Below the pieces are notes generated by a model, which ran no database searches, was not told the origin of the DNA, and saw only the letters and a program-made list of their open reading frames with translations. 64,000 nucleotides of DNA, from contig NC_012526.1 in the NCBI RefSeq assembly GCF_000020685.1, positions 1,590,001 to 1,654,000 on the forward strand, given 5' to 3'. Of the stretch, positions 27,167-38,979 are shown in pieces. How positions within the stretch are numbered: the stretch's first letter is position 1; each line of letters starts with the position of its first letter. The position numbers were made by a program, and so were the translations under genes. Source of the DNA: Deinococcus deserti VCD115. GTDB lineage: Bacteria > Deinococcota > Deinococci > Deinococcales > Deinococcaceae.

Positions 27167-28234
27167 TTACGGAACGGCCACCCGCTCAACGCGCTCCCCC
27201 AATCCGGTCAGCACCTCGTACTCGATGGTGTCTCCCCAGCCCGCGACCTCACTGACTGTCAGGTCGCCGCTGCCCCAGCACTCCACCTGATCACCCGCGC
27301 GGACCTCCAGCCCGGTGACGTCCACCATGCACTGGTCCATACAGATCCGGCCGACCACTGGCCTACGCTCACCACGCACCAGAACATGGGCCCGCAGGGT
27401 GGCGTTGCGGGGATAGCCGTCGGCGTATCCAAAGCCGATTGTGGCAAGGGTGGTATCCCGCGGAGCCTGCCAAAGCCCGCCATAACTCACGCTCTCTCCG
27501 GCAAATGCCTTGTGGACCTGGGTTACGGTGGCGCGCAGGGTCATGACCGGGGTGAGGGGAACCACACGCTGCAGGTGGGCCGGCGCAAATCCGTACGACG
27601 CCAATCCTGGCCGGGAAAGCCCCATATCCCCCAGGTGTCCCAGACTCAGGATCCCGCCCCCGTTGGCACAGTGGGCCAGCACCGGAGGCAGGGCAGCGAT
27701 CACGCTGCGAAATCGGCGAAGCTGCTCATGCGCAAAACTCAGGTCCTCTTCGTCGGTGGTGGCGAAGTGGGTATAGGCTCCTTCCAGAACGCCACGCTCG
27801 GCCAGCCTCTGTCCGATCCGGATGGCCTCGTCCGGGCGGGCACCCAGGCGGTTCATGCCGGTATCAACCTTCAGGTGCGCCCGGGCATGGACAGGCAAAG
27901 CCTCAGCCTCCTCCAGGGACGACACCGGCAGGCGCACGCCCAGGTCAGCCAGCGGCACCACCTCGTCCGGAGTCGGCGGAGTCAACAGCACCACCGGCCT
28001 GCCCAGGTTCAGGAGCGCAACAGCCTGCGCCTCTCGCGGAGTCGCCACGGCCAGTCCCCACACATCCGGGTGAGCGGCAGCCTGCCGGGCGATCAGCTCC
28101 AGGCCATGACCGTAAGCATTGGCCTTGACCGGCAGCAACAGGCGAGTACCGGCGCGGGCAGACAGGCCACTGAGGTTGTGGTGCAGGGCAGCTTCAGAGA
28201 TCAAGGCGTAGGCACGGGACTGCATGCAGGCCAT
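27167..28234 (-). CDS. alr: alanine racemase
   Basis: The 355-residue PLP enzyme makes D-alanine for peptidoglycan. The PLP lysine is in [12 protein letters not shown]; the catalytic tyrosine region is near SVSYGG, and [14 protein letters not shown] is the other signature. The start at 28234 follows GGAGAGGGG; a much longer frame to 28420 has no ribosome site and would enter the divergent gene. It is convergent with rseP. Confidence 0.95.
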   Translation of the reverse strand: MACMQSRAYALISEAALHHNLSGLSARAGTRLLLPVKANAYGHGLELIARQAAAHPDVWGLAVATPREAQAVALLNLGRPVVLLTPPTPDEVVPLADLGVRLPVSSLEEAEALPVHARAHLKVDTGMNRLGARPDEAIRIGQRLAERGVLEGAYTHFATTDEEDLSFAHEQLRRFRSVIAALPPVLAHCANGGGILSLGHLGDMGLSRPGLASYGFAPAHLQRVVPLTPVMTLRATVTQVHKAFAGESVSYGGLWQAPRDTTLATIGFGYADGYPRNATLRAHVLVRGERRPVVGRICMDQCMVDVTGLEVRAGDQVECWGSGDLTVSEVAGWGDTIEYEVLTGLGERVERVAVP

Positions 28235-28271
28235 GCTACCCCTCTCCGGTTTGCCCGGCTCCGGGCGCGTG

Positions 28272-28277
28272 TATGCT
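28272..28277 (+). promoter_or_regulatory. possible promoter (TTGCCC-N15-TATGCT)
   Basis: TATGCT lies 10 nt before the ATG at 28288 with TTGCCC at 28251-28256. It lies in the 53-bp divergent gap to alr. Confidence 0.35.
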
Positions 28278-28287
28278 TTTTTCAGTG

Positions 28288-30228
28288 ATGCCACAACTCT
28301 CCTCCCGCCGCGCCCTCTCCTTCTCTTTGCTGCTCGGGAGCATGCTGCTGAGCGCTGCGCCAGCCCACGCACAGACTGGAGGTATCCTGCCGCTGGTATC
28401 GGTTGGTCAGAAATGGCCACAGGCTCAGGAAACCTATGTGATTCAGGTCTCGCCCCAGGACGCCGGCAAACCCCTGAACCTGGAAGTGTTTTCTCCTACC
28501 CTCAACCTGGCGGACTATGCCGACGGTCGCCGTGGTGAGGGCTATTTCGGAGATGAGCTGTACAAAACCAACGAGCCTTTCGAGAGCATCTTCACGCTCA
28601 GCGGGCCCGGCGGTCTGGTGGCGGAGAGGCGCTACGCGGCCAACCGTGCGCATACCTGGGAAAGCCTGTTTGCCGGTGGCCTGAATGCCGGCACCTACAC
28701 GCTGAAGGTCAGCAGCAAGGGAGACGGAAAAAACTCCTTCGCACTCCGCGTGAGTGCGCCTTTCAGCCTCGAAACCAGCGATTTCAGTGTCAACGCCCGC
28801 GACACCGAGCAGACTCCCCTGCTGGCCGCCCGGCTGAACGTGCCTGCTTCCTGGGTGGGGAAAACCTTCAGTGTGCTGAATTACGACCTGGACGGCCCCC
28901 GTGAGGCTGAGACCTGGCTGGTCCGGCCGGGTGGAGCGCGGGTGGATCTGGCGCCCAGCGACAACGGCAAAACAGCCACCGACCGGGTGACTGTCACGGC
29001 AGACATGGTGGGCGAGTGGCAATTGTTTATCCGCGTGCTTCCGACCACGAGGCAGTACAGCAATGCGGTGCGCTACTCGTTCCGTCTGGGGGACCAGCCC
29101 ACACCTGCCAGGGTCGGCGGCTTTACTCCTCCCGCCGACCTGAAGATCTCCAATCAGCTGCTTGTCGACGTGGTGGACCCGCAGGGCCGTCCGGTGCCCG
29201 GCGCGAGCTACGCCCTGATCGGCGAAACGGTCGTGCGTCCGGTGTTGCCCCCAGGCTACGTGCCGGTCAGCAGCAGCATCATTCAGGGCACCGGCAACAT
29301 CGTCTCCCCCAGCGAGGTCCGCTACCAGACGGGCTTCAACAAGATCCGTTTCGTGGTCCGTCCTCCTGAGGGCCAGCTCACGGTGGACGCCGTAGCGATC
29401 TACGGTGACCAGCGTCTGCCGCTGACCGGCGTGCCCTTCGAGGTGGCGGGCCGGACCCTGACGACTCCAGCTACCCTGCCGCTGGCCCCAGGAGACTATC
29501 CGGTGAAACCAGGCGCCCTGCCGGGCAGCACCTTCGTGCAGCCTCTGCCGGGGCGCGTACCCGATGCAGGCACCGGCCGCGTGACCCTGGAGTACCGGGT
29601 GCAGACTGAACTGACCCTGATCACTTCGCCGGATCTTCTGAACGCCTGCGACGTTACACAGTTGACTGCCATAGCGAAGACGGCGTTCCCCTTCCGGTTG
29701 CCCAGCCGCCTGAAGCTCAACCTGCCTGCCGGCTGGACCAGCGACTACCCTCTGGAGATACCAGGCGAATTCACGCACGACCAGCCCCTGCGCCTGAAGG
29801 TCCCGGTGCGCGTCTGCCGGAGCGATACGGCCGAGGCCGTCCTTGACCCGGCCGGGCTGCGGACCACCGGTCAGACACGGGTCCGCAACCCAGGGGGTGC
29901 CAACGTCACCCGTAGTGTGCAGGGCGGGGCACGGGCTACCCTGGCAAAAAGTGTCGAAGCCGGACCACAGGGCTACGTTGTCACCCTGGTGCTGACTGTG
30001 GACAGCACGCTGGAAAACGTGCGCCTGATTGATCCCCTGCCGGGCACATCAGCCATACGGGGCACTCTTGGTGTCCAGGGACCCAGCCTCGCCAACCTGA
30101 ACGCCCGGGTGGACGGCAACATCATTGTCCTGAGCCGGGTGATTCCAGGAACCTACACCCTGACGTACCCGCTGACCACTGACGTCCCTGCAGACCAGGT
30201 TGTGACGGTCCCGGATCTGAACTGGTGA
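28288..30228 (+). CDS. secreted DUF11-like envelope protein
   Basis: The 646-residue protein has a signal peptide ([29 protein letters not shown]). It contains a pre-peptidase/bacterial Ig-like region (about residues 30-280), a Pro-rich central region, and a C-terminal DUF11-like module ([32 protein letters not shown]). It is probably a cell-envelope structural protein. ATG 28273 is an alternative start, but 28288 gives the better signal peptide. Confidence 0.75.
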   Translation: MPQLSSRRALSFSLLLGSMLLSAAPAHAQTGGILPLVSVGQKWPQAQETYVIQVSPQDAGKPLNLEVFSPTLNLADYADGRRGEGYFGDELYKTNEPFESIFTLSGPGGLVAERRYAANRAHTWESLFAGGLNAGTYTLKVSSKGDGKNSFALRVSAPFSLETSDFSVNARDTEQTPLLAARLNVPASWVGKTFSVLNYDLDGPREAETWLVRPGGARVDLAPSDNGKTATDRVTVTADMVGEWQLFIRVLPTTRQYSNAVRYSFRLGDQPTPARVGGFTPPADLKISNQLLVDVVDPQGRPVPGASYALIGETVVRPVLPPGYVPVSSSIIQGTGNIVSPSEVRYQTGFNKIRFVVRPPEGQLTVDAVAIYGDQRLPLTGVPFEVAGRTLTTPATLPLAPGDYPVKPGALPGSTFVQPLPGRVPDAGTGRVTLEYRVQTELTLITSPDLLNACDVTQLTAIAKTAFPFRLPSRLKLNLPAGWTSDYPLEIPGEFTHDQPLRLKVPVRVCRSDTAEAVLDPAGLRTTGQTRVRNPGGANVTRSVQGGARATLAKSVEAGPQGYVVTLVLTVDSTLENVRLIDPLPGTSAIRGTLGVQGPSLANLNARVDGNIIVLSRVIPGTYTLTYPLTTDVPADQVVTVPDLNW

Positions 30229-30283
30229 GCAAAACGTGCAGGACCTGACTGTGGTTCCACGTTATTTCTTCATTCAGGGCAAC

Positions 30284-30289
30284 TAAACT
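30284..30289 (+). promoter_or_regulatory. -10 box (TAAACT) 6 nt before a start codon
   Basis: TAAACT-N6-ATG with no ribosome site precedes the lipoprotein gene at 30296. Confidence 0.45.
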
Positions 30290-30295
30290 GAGTTC

Positions 30296-30748
30296 ATGAC
30301 GCGAGCCGCATCCTTTGTTCTGACCACAGCTGTGGTTGGCCTTGTGGGATGCGGCTCGCTGGGCAGCGGACCTGCTCCCCTGGCCGGTGACCTGCTCAGC
30401 GCTCCGACTGCACTGAACTTTAAAGGTCAGCTTCTGCGGCTGGAGGCCACGCCACGCCTCAACGGAGAAACCTTTGGTGTCAAGGTGCGGTTACATACCA
30501 GCCGCGCGCCGACGCCTCGCGTGACGCCGCTGAACGTATATGTCGTGACTGGCGGCGGCGTGTGGGACGCACCCTACCGCAGAGACCCGGCACCCAGTTG
30601 TGGCCAGACAGCCTGCGTGTCGGGTCTGGCGCGGGGCAGCGGCGACGGAGTCCAGAATGGAGAAGCGGTGCAGGTCGTCGTCCAGCTTAAGGACGAGCGG
30701 GGCCGGCTGTTCTGGCTGCGCGACTCCTACGCCCGCGTAAAACGCTGA
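30296..30748 (+). CDS. predicted lipoprotein of unknown function
   Basis: The 150-residue product has a lipoprotein signal (MTRAASFVLTTAVVGLVGC, Cys19). The mature part is beta-rich (VKVRLHTSRAPTPRVTPLNVYVVTGGGVWDAP), with a C-x5-C pair (SCGQTACVSG) that may form a disulfide. It follows the DUF11-like gene by 67 bp but has its own -10 box. No family is recognised. Confidence 0.7.
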   Translation: MTRAASFVLTTAVVGLVGCGSLGSGPAPLAGDLLSAPTALNFKGQLLRLEATPRLNGETFGVKVRLHTSRAPTPRVTPLNVYVVTGGGVWDAPYRRDPAPSCGQTACVSGLARGSGDGVQNGEAVQVVVQLKDERGRLFWLRDSYARVKR

Positions 30749-30779
30749 ACGGGAAGAGTCGTGGAGACATGACAGCTGG

Positions 30780-30817
30780 GCAGGCGGTAGGAGCCGGAGA
30801 GGATCCCCACCGCCTGC
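30780..30817. terminator. possible bidirectional terminator hairpin
   Basis: GCAGGCGGT and ACCGCCTGC form a 9-bp stem with a 20-nt loop in the convergent gap between 30748 and 30832. Confidence 0.4.
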
Positions 30818-30831
30818 TCCCGCTTTCGCGT

Positions 30832-31515
30832 TCAGGCAGGCGTGACGACACCGTCCAGCACACTGAGATGATGATCCGCACGGGCGGCAATCTCGCGGTC
30901 GTGGGTGATCAGCACCACCGTGCGGCCGCTCCCGGCCGCGCCCTGCAACAGGCTCAGGACCCGCTCTCCAGTCCGGCTGTCGAGGTTCCCGGTGGGTTCG
31001 TCTGCCAGCAGGATGGGGGGGTTGCACGCAAGGGCACGGGCAATGGCCACCCGCTGGGCTTCCCCACCCGACAGCTGGGACGGCAGATGGCTGCCGCGCT
31101 TGTCCAGTCCCACCTGAGCCAGCAGGTCGCGGGCGCGCGCCTGACGCTCCCGGCGTCCCATACCGGCCAGCGTCAGTGGAAACTCCACATTTTCCTGGGC
31201 TGTCAGAATGCCCACCAGATTGTGGCTCTGAAATACAAACCCGTAGTGGGCCAGCCGGAAGTCGGCGCGCTGAGCTTCCGTCAGGTCGGTCAGGTCGGTC
31301 TCCCCCACCAGGACATGCCCGGTCGTGGGCCGGTCGAAGCCCGCCAGCAGATTCAGCAGGGTGCTCTTGCCACTCCCTGATGGACCGACCACCGCTGTCA
31401 GGCCCGCTGGAAAGGTGTACGTCAGTGGGGCCAGGGCCAGCACCCGGTCCTCTCCACTGGGGTACTCGCGGGACAGATTCTCCGCGCACAGCTGAACTTG
31501 TGACGGCGCGGTCAT
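30832..31515 (-). CDS. ABC transporter ATP-binding protein (MacB/LolD type)
   Basis: The 227-residue ATPase has Walker [10 protein letters not shown], signature [15 protein letters not shown] and Walker [14 protein letters not shown]; the last is typical of the MacB/LolD branch that drives outer-membrane or envelope export rather than cytoplasmic import. Its start overlaps the permease stop (TAATG), so the pair is co-translated. Confidence 0.9.
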   Translation of the reverse strand: MTAPSQVQLCAENLSREYPSGEDRVLALAPLTYTFPAGLTAVVGPSGSGKSTLLNLLAGFDRPTTGHVLVGETDLTDLTEAQRADFRLAHYGFVFQSHNLVGILTAQENVEFPLTLAGMGRRERQARARDLLAQVGLDKRGSHLPSQLSGGEAQRVAIARALACNPPILLADEPTGNLDSRTGERVLSLLQGAAGSGRTVVLITHDREIAARADHHLSVLDGVVTPA

Positions 31516-32675
31516 TACAGCCGCCCCAGCGCGTCGGTGATATTCAGGCGACTGGCACTGCGTGCAGGCAGCAGGCCCGAAAGCAGGCCCAGCAGCAGGC
31601 TGATGGTCAGGGCCAGCAGGGTCAGGCGCGGCGTGAGCGCTGCGGCCTCTACGCCCGCCAGTTGCTGGGTATAGAAATTGACCACCCCGATTCCGGCCAG
31701 GCCCAGCAGCAGTCCGCCAACGCCTCCCGCCAGCGACAGCAGCAGGGATTCAGTCAAGACTAGGGCCTGCACAAATCCTGGACGCGCCCCGATGGCGCGC
31801 AGGGTGCCGAATTCACGGGTGCGCTCGAATACGCCCATCATCACCGTGTTGGCAACCGCCAGTCCACCGACGATCACGGCAATCATGGAAATCCCAAACC
31901 GCACGGCGTCGCCGATGCGCAGGGCCCTCTCCAGAAAGTTCAGGAAGTCAGACTGGGTCTGGGCTTCAAGCTTCAGCCGGCTGGAAAGCGCGCCGGCCAC
32001 TTCCCGGGCACGCGCAGGGTCCTGGAGCTTGACGGCCACCAGCGACACGCGGTTCTGCGCGCCCTCTGCGGCCTGCAAAGTGGACAGAGGCAGGAACAGA
32101 AAGCTGTCCACCAGCCCGGACTCAGGCTGCAGCACGCCCACCACCCGCACGGAGCTTCGCCGGTTGAGATTGAGCTGGCTGCCAATTTTCAGTCCCAGGT
32201 TCTGGGCGGCCTTGGCGCCGACGACCGCCACATTGCTGTTTTCGTCGCTGGCGCTCAGCAGCCTTCCCTGCGCCGCCGACACCTTGGGAAAAACCGCGTG
32301 GATTCCCGGCTGAGCGGGCAGACCATACAGCACCGCACTTCGGGAGGGATCAAAACCACCACGGACTGTCATCACTACTGGGGTTACGGACGCGATTCCG
32401 AGCTCGGGAGCCAGCCGCTGGATATCGGAGGCGACGCTCTGAGGCAGGTTGGGCTGCGGCGAGAAGCCCTGTGACAGGCCGTTCAGGCTGACTTGAATGT
32501 CGGGCCCGATGCTGCCCAGCTCTGCGCTGAAGACCTTACGAATCCCCTCACCCAGCGAGAGAAAAACCACCATGCTGGCCACTGCAACCGTGATTCCCAG
32601 CGCAGTCAGCAGCGTACGGACCTTGCGGCGGGTCAGTCCACGCCAGGCGAGTCTCCACAGGTCGGTCAGCTTCAT
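31515..32675 (-). CDS. FtsX/MacB-type ABC transporter permease
   Basis: The 386-residue permease has one N-terminal membrane helix ([22 protein letters not shown]), a periplasmic MacB_PCD-like domain (about 50-240) and three C-terminal helices (FtsX domain, with [18 protein letters not shown] between). Together with the ATPase it probably mechanically extrudes peptides, lipoproteins or drugs. The substrate is unknown. Confidence 0.88.
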   Translation of the reverse strand: MKLTDLWRLAWRGLTRRKVRTLLTALGITVAVASMVVFLSLGEGIRKVFSAELGSIGPDIQVSLNGLSQGFSPQPNLPQSVASDIQRLAPELGIASVTPVVMTVRGGFDPSRSAVLYGLPAQPGIHAVFPKVSAAQGRLLSASDENSNVAVVGAKAAQNLGLKIGSQLNLNRRSSVRVVGVLQPESGLVDSFLFLPLSTLQAAEGAQNRVSLVAVKLQDPARAREVAGALSSRLKLEAQTQSDFLNFLERALRIGDAVRFGISMIAVIVGGLAVANTVMMGVFERTREFGTLRAIGARPGFVQALVLTESLLLSLAGGVGGLLLGLAGIGVVNFYTQQLAGVEAAALTPRLTLLALTISLLLGLLSGLLPARSASRLNITDALGRL

Positions 32676-32911
32676 GCGATGAGGCTACGACGTGGAAGGC
32701 GGGCCTTGTGCCTTAAGTTGCCTGGAGGTCAGCAGGCGCCCGGCTGCAGCAAAATCGCCCATACCGCCTTGCCCTCTTCACCCCAGTCCTGTTCACAGTT
32801 CCACCTGCTGATACCAGGCCGAGGCCTCACCTCTGACCGGTCGGATACGTTTCTCAGGTCCTGCGCAGTATTCACCCATGATTCTGTGGGTCTTCGCTCA
32901 CGCTTTCCCCC

Positions 32912-32917
32912 TAGCCT
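32912..32917 (+). promoter_or_regulatory. -10-like box (TAGCCT) 6 nt before a start codon
   Basis: TAGCCT-N6-ATG precedes the DUF4127 gene at 32924, and no ribosome site is visible. Confidence 0.35.
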
Positions 32918-32923
32918 GCCTGC

Positions 32924-34189
32924 ATGCCACTGCGTTTTACACTTCCTCTCCTTGGAGCTGCGCTGACGGGTCTGGCCAGTGCACAGACGTTGATTCCTCT
33001 GGATTCCCGGCCGGCGACACGTGTCCTGCCGGCCCTGATCGCTTCCCTGGCAGGCGGCTCGCCTCAGGTTCCGCAGGCAGCGCTGCTTGGCGACGCCAAG
33101 CGCGGCGCTGATCCCGAAGCCCTGATGTCGTGGCTAAACTCCCGGCCTGCCAGCAGTGATCCGCTGATCGTGGCGCTGGACGCTCTGGCCTATGGTGGAC
33201 TGGTGCAGTCGCGCACCAGCGAACTGACGGCGGCTCAGGCTGTGGCCCGCCTTGAACCCCTGCGCGCGTGGCAGGCCCGTACCGGGCAGCCGGTATATGC
33301 CTTTATCACCCTGCCCCGTGAACCTGACGCCACCAACCGGGCACGCAACCTGGAGGTTGTCCGGACCATGCTGGAGTGGGCCAGAGCCGGAGTCTTCAAG
33401 GAGCTTCATGTGACCTGGGACGATGCGCTGGCCAACAGCCCGGCTGTGCGCGAGGGCGCAGCACTGCAGCGCCAGGCTCCAGAGAACGTGCGCATCTATC
33501 CCGGTGCTGACGAGGTGCTGTCCATGCTGACTGCACGTGCGCTGACCCGCCAGGAAGCGACGGTCCGCGTGGAGTACAGCGTCCCTCAAGCTGCCCGGCA
33601 GGTTATCCGCTACGAGGGCATCACCCTGACCCAGAGCGCGGAAAACCATGCAAAAGCCAGTGGTTTCCAGGTGGTCGAGGGACCCGCGGACCTGACACTG
33701 TATGTCTTCAACGGCGGCGACCCGAGGCGTGCGGCCGTGCGGATCAGCACCCTGCTGCGCCAGGGACCGATAGCTGTGGCCGACGTGGAAAAGGTCAACC
33801 TGGGCAATACCCGGCTGTGGCGCGACCTGCAGACGCTGCGTCAGCATGCCAACCTGAGGGCGCTGGCAGCCTGGGGAACCCCGGGGAACAACCTGGGGAG
33901 CGCGCTGGCACATGCCAGAGTCAGTCTGGGCCCGGTAGACCCCGTGCGTCAGGACGCGCTGCTGGCCCGTGAGTTTGCCAATGACGTGATCTACAGCTCC
34001 AGGGTGCGCGCCGCTCTCCGGGCGTCTCTTCCGGAAGATCAGCTCAATACCGCGGCCGGTCAGGCCACGCTGCTCCGGTTGGCCCAGGAATACTTTCCGC
34101 TCCGGGTGGGACAGGAATACACCCTGAAGGATGCGGCCTTGCCCTGGGGCCGGTCCTACGAGTGGGACTTCAACCTGCAGCCTCGCTGA
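32924..34189 (+). CDS. exported DUF4127 family protein
   Basis: The 421-residue protein has a signal peptide ([21 protein letters not shown]) and DUF4127 hallmarks: [14 protein letters not shown] at the start, [17 protein letters not shown], and [18 protein letters not shown] near residue 315. The family has no established reaction; the pattern of conserved Asp/Asn/His is enzyme-like. It is monocistronic, ending at a hairpin shared with the convergent transporter gene. Confidence 0.8.
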   Translation: MPLRFTLPLLGAALTGLASAQTLIPLDSRPATRVLPALIASLAGGSPQVPQAALLGDAKRGADPEALMSWLNSRPASSDPLIVALDALAYGGLVQSRTSELTAAQAVARLEPLRAWQARTGQPVYAFITLPREPDATNRARNLEVVRTMLEWARAGVFKELHVTWDDALANSPAVREGAALQRQAPENVRIYPGADEVLSMLTARALTRQEATVRVEYSVPQAARQVIRYEGITLTQSAENHAKASGFQVVEGPADLTLYVFNGGDPRRAAVRISTLLRQGPIAVADVEKVNLGNTRLWRDLQTLRQHANLRALAAWGTPGNNLGSALAHARVSLGPVDPVRQDALLAREFANDVIYSSRVRAALRASLPEDQLNTAAGQATLLRLAQEYFPLRVGQEYTLKDAALPWGRSYEWDFNLQPR

Positions 34190-34227
34190 ACATCACGCCA
34201 GGACCCTGTGCCCATCCGCCGGAGGCG

Positions 34228-35123
<896 letters not shown>

Positions 35124-35127
<4 letters not shown>

Positions 35128-35951
35128 TGCCCTGTCCTCATCAGGCTGGCTGGCCGCCGCCAGACCTGCACCGTGGCCCAGATGGTCAGCAGCAGGCCCG
35201 CCAGGCCCAGACCGACCAGGGTCAGCGTCTGACGGTCGCGGGTCTCGCCTACGGGCGCCAGCGTTCCTGTGGTGAATGCCTGCGCGTCGTCTGCCGACGC
35301 CAGCACGTCTACAGGCGTAGGTCCACTGGCGCGGGCTGCCTGCAGCGCCAGCGGACTGGTGCTCTCAGACGGCCGCATGACACCTCCCGGCGACAGCGGC
35401 GAGAACACGCTGCTGGTTACCCAGTAGGCATAGCGCCCGGCCGGGATGGCCGTATCGATGACCAGATTGGTTCCTTCGACACGCACGCTGGGGGCCTCCA
35501 GCAGCGTTGCGGCGCCTCCCGGTTCGGTCGGGGCAGCATGCAGGGTGCTGCCGAAGCCAGTCACGCGCACGTGGTAGTGCCACCCACCTGATCCACGCAC
35601 CTGCAGCCCGGTATCACCGAGCGTCCGGATTCCACCGACACTTGTACGTACGAAAATATCGCTTACGTTGGCTGAGAAACCCGAGGGCGCCTGCCATGGG
35701 TTGCCGATTTCACCCAGGCCAACGATCAGCCGCATGGTGCGGGGGCCGGATTGGGTCACAGTCTGTACGCTGAAGCTTCGCAGATCCAGCATGGACTCGG
35801 TCAGCGCAGGACGCTGCGGAAGGATGTAGCCACCGTCGCCACGCGCGTCACCCGCCGGGTCCTGGAAAGTCATAAGAGCAGCCGTGAGCAGGGGCAGGAG
35901 CACGTAGGGCAGTATAGGGACCACACCGGAACCTGCCGCCCAGCCCATCAC
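35124..35951 (-). CDS. membrane-anchored DOMON/glucodextranase-C-like protein
   Basis: The 275-residue product starts with a signal-anchor ([18 protein letters not shown]), then [22 protein letters not shown]..., the opening of the glucodextranase C-terminal/DOMON-like beta-sandwich ([28 protein letters not shown]), and ends with a membrane helix ([22 protein letters not shown]). It may bind carbohydrate or heme at the cell surface. The GTG at 35951 overlaps the proB stop (TAGTG); ATG at 35948 is an alternative. Confidence 0.7.
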
Positions 35952-37042
35952 TACAACCGGATCAGATCGTCCCGGTGTACCGCCTCGGGGCCATAGGTAA
36001 AGCCCAGCAGGCCCTCGATCTCGCGTGAGTGGTGCCCCGCGATGCGCGCCAGATCCACAGAGGCATACCGGCTCAGTCCACGGCCCACCTCGGAGCCGTC
36101 CGGCGCGAGCAGACTGATCGTCTGTCCCCGGCCGAAGGTGCCGTCTACCCGGTGGATACCAGCCGGCAGCAGACTGCCCCCACGCTCCCGCACAGCCTGC
36201 GCCGCCCCGTCGTCGAGGTGCACGCGCCCGGTAGTGATTTCGGCCAGGATCCAGCGCTTCCGGGCTTCCAGTCGGCTTCCGGAGGCGTGAAAGCGGGTGC
36301 CCAGGGCCTCACCGGCCACCACGCGGCTCAGGGCGTCGGGAGCGTCACCCGGGGCAATCACCACAGGCGTACCAGCGCGCGTCGCGATCTCGGCGGCCTG
36401 AATCTTGGTGTGCATTCCCCCGGTGCCGCGGTGGCTGCCGGCGCCGCCGGCCAGGGCCCAGATTTCTGGCGTGACACGGGCGACCTCAGGGATCAGGGTC
36501 GCGTGCGGGTCCAGACGGGGGTCTGCCGTGTACAGCCCCGGTGCGTCGGTCAGGATCACCAGCAGGTCCGCTTCCACCAGATTGGCCACGAAGGCTGACA
36601 GCGTGTCGTTGTCTCCCACTTTGATCTGCTCGACGGCCACCGCGTCGTTCTCGTTGATGATGGGCAGCACCCCGCGTGAAAGGCATCCTTCCAGGGTGGT
36701 GCGGGCGTTGAGATACCGGGTCCGGTTACGGAAATCGTCGGCGGTCAGCAGCACCTGCGCCACGTTCATGCCGTACAGGTCAGCCAGTTGCGCATAGGTG
36801 TGCATCAGCCGGCTCTGGCCGACGGCGGCCAGCACCTGTTTCTCGGCAACGGTCCGGTCCCGCGGCGGAAAGCCCAGTGTCTCCCAGCCGGCCAGCACGG
36901 CGCCGCTGGAGACCAGCACCGCCTCATGTCCCGCCTCCCGGACGGCGGCCAGACCCCGGATCAGGTCCACCAGCCGGGGACGATGCAGGCGGTCAGTGCC
37001 TGCGGTGAGCACACTGGTTCCCAGTTTCAGCACGACGCGCAT
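35951..37042 (-). CDS. proB: glutamate 5-kinase
   Basis: The 363-residue enzyme phosphorylates glutamate in the first step of proline synthesis. The amino-acid kinase domain ([13 protein letters not shown], ...[22 protein letters not shown]..., [21 protein letters not shown]) is followed by a C-terminal PUA domain (about residues 270-355). The ATG at 37042 lies 7 nt after a TATGCT box and is preferred over ATG 37054. It is first in a three-gene operon with the DOMON-like protein and the EamA transporter; proA is not adjacent. Confidence 0.95.
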   Translation of the reverse strand: MRVVLKLGTSVLTAGTDRLHRPRLVDLIRGLAAVREAGHEAVLVSSGAVLAGWETLGFPPRDRTVAEKQVLAAVGQSRLMHTYAQLADLYGMNVAQVLLTADDFRNRTRYLNARTTLEGCLSRGVLPIINENDAVAVEQIKVGDNDTLSAFVANLVEADLLVILTDAPGLYTADPRLDPHATLIPEVARVTPEIWALAGGAGSHRGTGGMHTKIQAAEIATRAGTPVVIAPGDAPDALSRVVAGEALGTRFHASGSRLEARKRWILAEITTGRVHLDDGAAQAVRERGGSLLPAGIHRVDGTFGRGQTISLLAPDGSEVGRGLSRYASVDLARIAGHHSREIEGLLGFTYGPEAVHRDDLIRL

Positions 37043-37049
37043 GACGCCC

Positions 37050-37055
37050 AGCATA
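37050..37055 (-). promoter_or_regulatory. -10 box (TATGCT) for proB
   Basis: On the minus strand TATGCT-N7-ATG, identical in geometry to the box at 54302, with no ribosome site. Confidence 0.45.
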
Positions 37056-37132
37056 GGCCAGGCGGCGCTGCTCTCCTGCGGCGCCGTTCAGACACGCCGA
37101 AACACGTTAGGCGCGCCGTGGCTTTCTACAGA

Positions 37133-37160
37133 AGCGGGGTGCCCAAATGGGCACCCCGCT
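37133..37160. terminator. terminator after the 5'-nucleotidase gene
   Basis: AGCGGGGTGCCCA and TGGGCACCCCGCT form a 13-bp stem with a 2-nt loop, 19 bp after the minus-strand stop at 37179. Confidence 0.65.
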
Positions 37161-37178
37161 CCTGGGTGACTGTCCGCC

Positions 37179-38867
37179 TCAGTTCAGGCGCTTGATGCGC
37201 TCGGTGGTATCGGGGGTCACGGTGGACGCTTTCAGGAAGTTCTGGAAGGCGTCCAGGTCCAGGTCACCGCCCAGACGGTCTGTACCCTGCGCGAATACAG
37301 TGAAGTTGTCGCCGCCGTCAGCCAGAAAGCTGTTCAGGGCCACACGGTACCTGGCGTTCATGTCCAGCGGCTGCCCGTTGAGCATGATGCCACTTACCTT
37401 CTCGCCTTTGGGCTTGGCGTTGTCCCAGGTGTAGGTAAAGCCCTTGCTGACCTGCAGAATACGGTTCTGGCCCGCAGCGGGGTTGTCGAACTGCTGCTCC
37501 AGGACAGCCTTGATCTGCGCGCCGGTCAGGGTGATGACCTGCAGAATGTTGCCGAAGGGCTGCACGGCAAACACGTCGCCGTAGGTCACGGTGCGGTTGG
37601 GGTTGGGCACGTTGACCGGCAGATCAGCGCGGATGCCGCCGGGGTTCATGAAGGCCACCACGGCGCCGCCCTTGTTTGCGGGGCTGGTCGCGGCCAGCTG
37701 GCTGTCGGCAATCAGGCGGCCCAGCGCACTTTCACCGTTGGGGGTAGCGGTCCGGGTAATCTGCTCGACTCCCAGGGTCGCCACCACTCGCTGCGCGAGG
37801 GGATCGGTCATGCCTTTGGCCTTCTGGACCAGGGCCGTCATGGCGGCGTCCTTGGGCTGCTTAGCGGCGTCCACGACCACGTTGCTGGTTTTAATGCTCA
37901 CCAGACGGTGCAGGCGGGTGTCGACCGTCAGGTCGAGACGCTGCAGCAGGTGGCCGTAAGCGTCACCCTGAATCACGGGGCGCTCCACCCCGGTGGGTCC
38001 GGCAACCAGGCAGTTGTAGCCGCGGTGGGTATGGCCGGTCATGATGGCGCCGACCGCGGGGTCAATACCTCCAGCAATCTTGACGATGTCGCCGGTCAGG
38101 GTCTTGCAATTGATGGTGTCGAACGTATCGCGACTGGCTCCACCCTGGTGAACCAGGGCAATGATGGCGTCGGGACGCTGACGGCGGATCTCGGGCATGA
38201 CCCGGTTGATGGAAGCGGCCTCGTCTTCGAAGCGCAGTCCCGCCACACCGCTGGGGGTGACCACGGAGGGGGTGTCCTTGAGCACAGCACCCACGAACGC
38301 AATGCGCGCCTTCCCGACGTTGACCATCTTGTAGGCCGGGAATACCCGCTGGCCAGTCGTGCTGTCGAAAACGTTGGCAGCGATGTAGGTAAACGCGGCG
38401 CCCTTGAAGGCAGGATCGAACTTACAGGCAATCTCGGGGGCATTGCTGTCACAGCCGCCACGCTGGTAGCGCTGCAGTTCCTTGAGGCCGTAGTCAAACT
38501 CGTGGTTGCCCAGCACGTTGACCTGCATGCCCAGCGCGTTGAGTGCCTGAATGGTGGGCTCGTCACGCAGCAGGGCGCTGATCAGCGGGCTGGCACCGGT
38601 CATATCGCCCACTCCCACGAACACAGTGTTGGGGTTGGCCGCGCGCGCCTGCGCGAGCACGCCGCCGATGGCTTCCACGCCACCCGCCTGGACGGTCAGG
38701 GTCTTGGTGCGGTCGGCAGGGTCAGGCACACGGAAGCTGGTAGGCAGCAGATTGCCGTGCAGGTCGTTCACACCAATAATGGTGACGTCCTGGGTCGTAG
38801 GGCCAGAAACCATAGAGCAGCTGCTGAGCGTGAGGGCTGCACCGATCAGGGTAAGGTGGCGTTTCAT
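37179..38867 (-). CDS. 5'-nucleotidase/metallophosphoesterase lipoprotein
   Basis: The 562-residue lipoprotein (lipobox LSSC, Cys17) has a metallophosphatase domain with IIGVNDLHGNL, GDMTGASPL, GNHEFDYGL and GHTHRGYN metal motifs, then a C-terminal 5'-nucleotidase domain with GGIRADL and GDNFTVFAQG substrate motifs. It removes phosphate from extracellular nucleotides at the cell surface. It is monocistronic. Confidence 0.92.
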   Translation of the reverse strand: MKRHLTLIGAALTLSSCSMVSGPTTQDVTIIGVNDLHGNLLPTSFRVPDPADRTKTLTVQAGGVEAIGGVLAQARAANPNTVFVGVGDMTGASPLISALLRDEPTIQALNALGMQVNVLGNHEFDYGLKELQRYQRGGCDSNAPEIACKFDPAFKGAAFTYIAANVFDSTTGQRVFPAYKMVNVGKARIAFVGAVLKDTPSVVTPSGVAGLRFEDEAASINRVMPEIRRQRPDAIIALVHQGGASRDTFDTINCKTLTGDIVKIAGGIDPAVGAIMTGHTHRGYNCLVAGPTGVERPVIQGDAYGHLLQRLDLTVDTRLHRLVSIKTSNVVVDAAKQPKDAAMTALVQKAKGMTDPLAQRVVATLGVEQITRTATPNGESALGRLIADSQLAATSPANKGGAVVAFMNPGGIRADLPVNVPNPNRTVTYGDVFAVQPFGNILQVITLTGAQIKAVLEQQFDNPAAGQNRILQVSKGFTYTWDNAKPKGEKVSGIMLNGQPLDMNARYRVALNSFLADGGDNFTVFAQGTDRLGGDLDLDAFQNFLKASTVTPDTTERIKRLN

Positions 38868-38967
38868 GTTCGCCTCAGCATACTTCGCAGATCGTCGGCG
38901 AGAGGTCAGCTGACCGCCAGCGGGAGCCCTCCGGGACAGCCTGACCGGGCAGGAGCCTGGGCCCGTT

Positions 38968-38973
38968 TACACT
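38968..38973 (+). promoter_or_regulatory. -10 box (TACACT) 6 nt before a GTG start
   Basis: TACACT-N6-GTG with no ribosome site precedes the gene at 38980. Confidence 0.45.
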
Positions 38974-38979
38974 GATCCA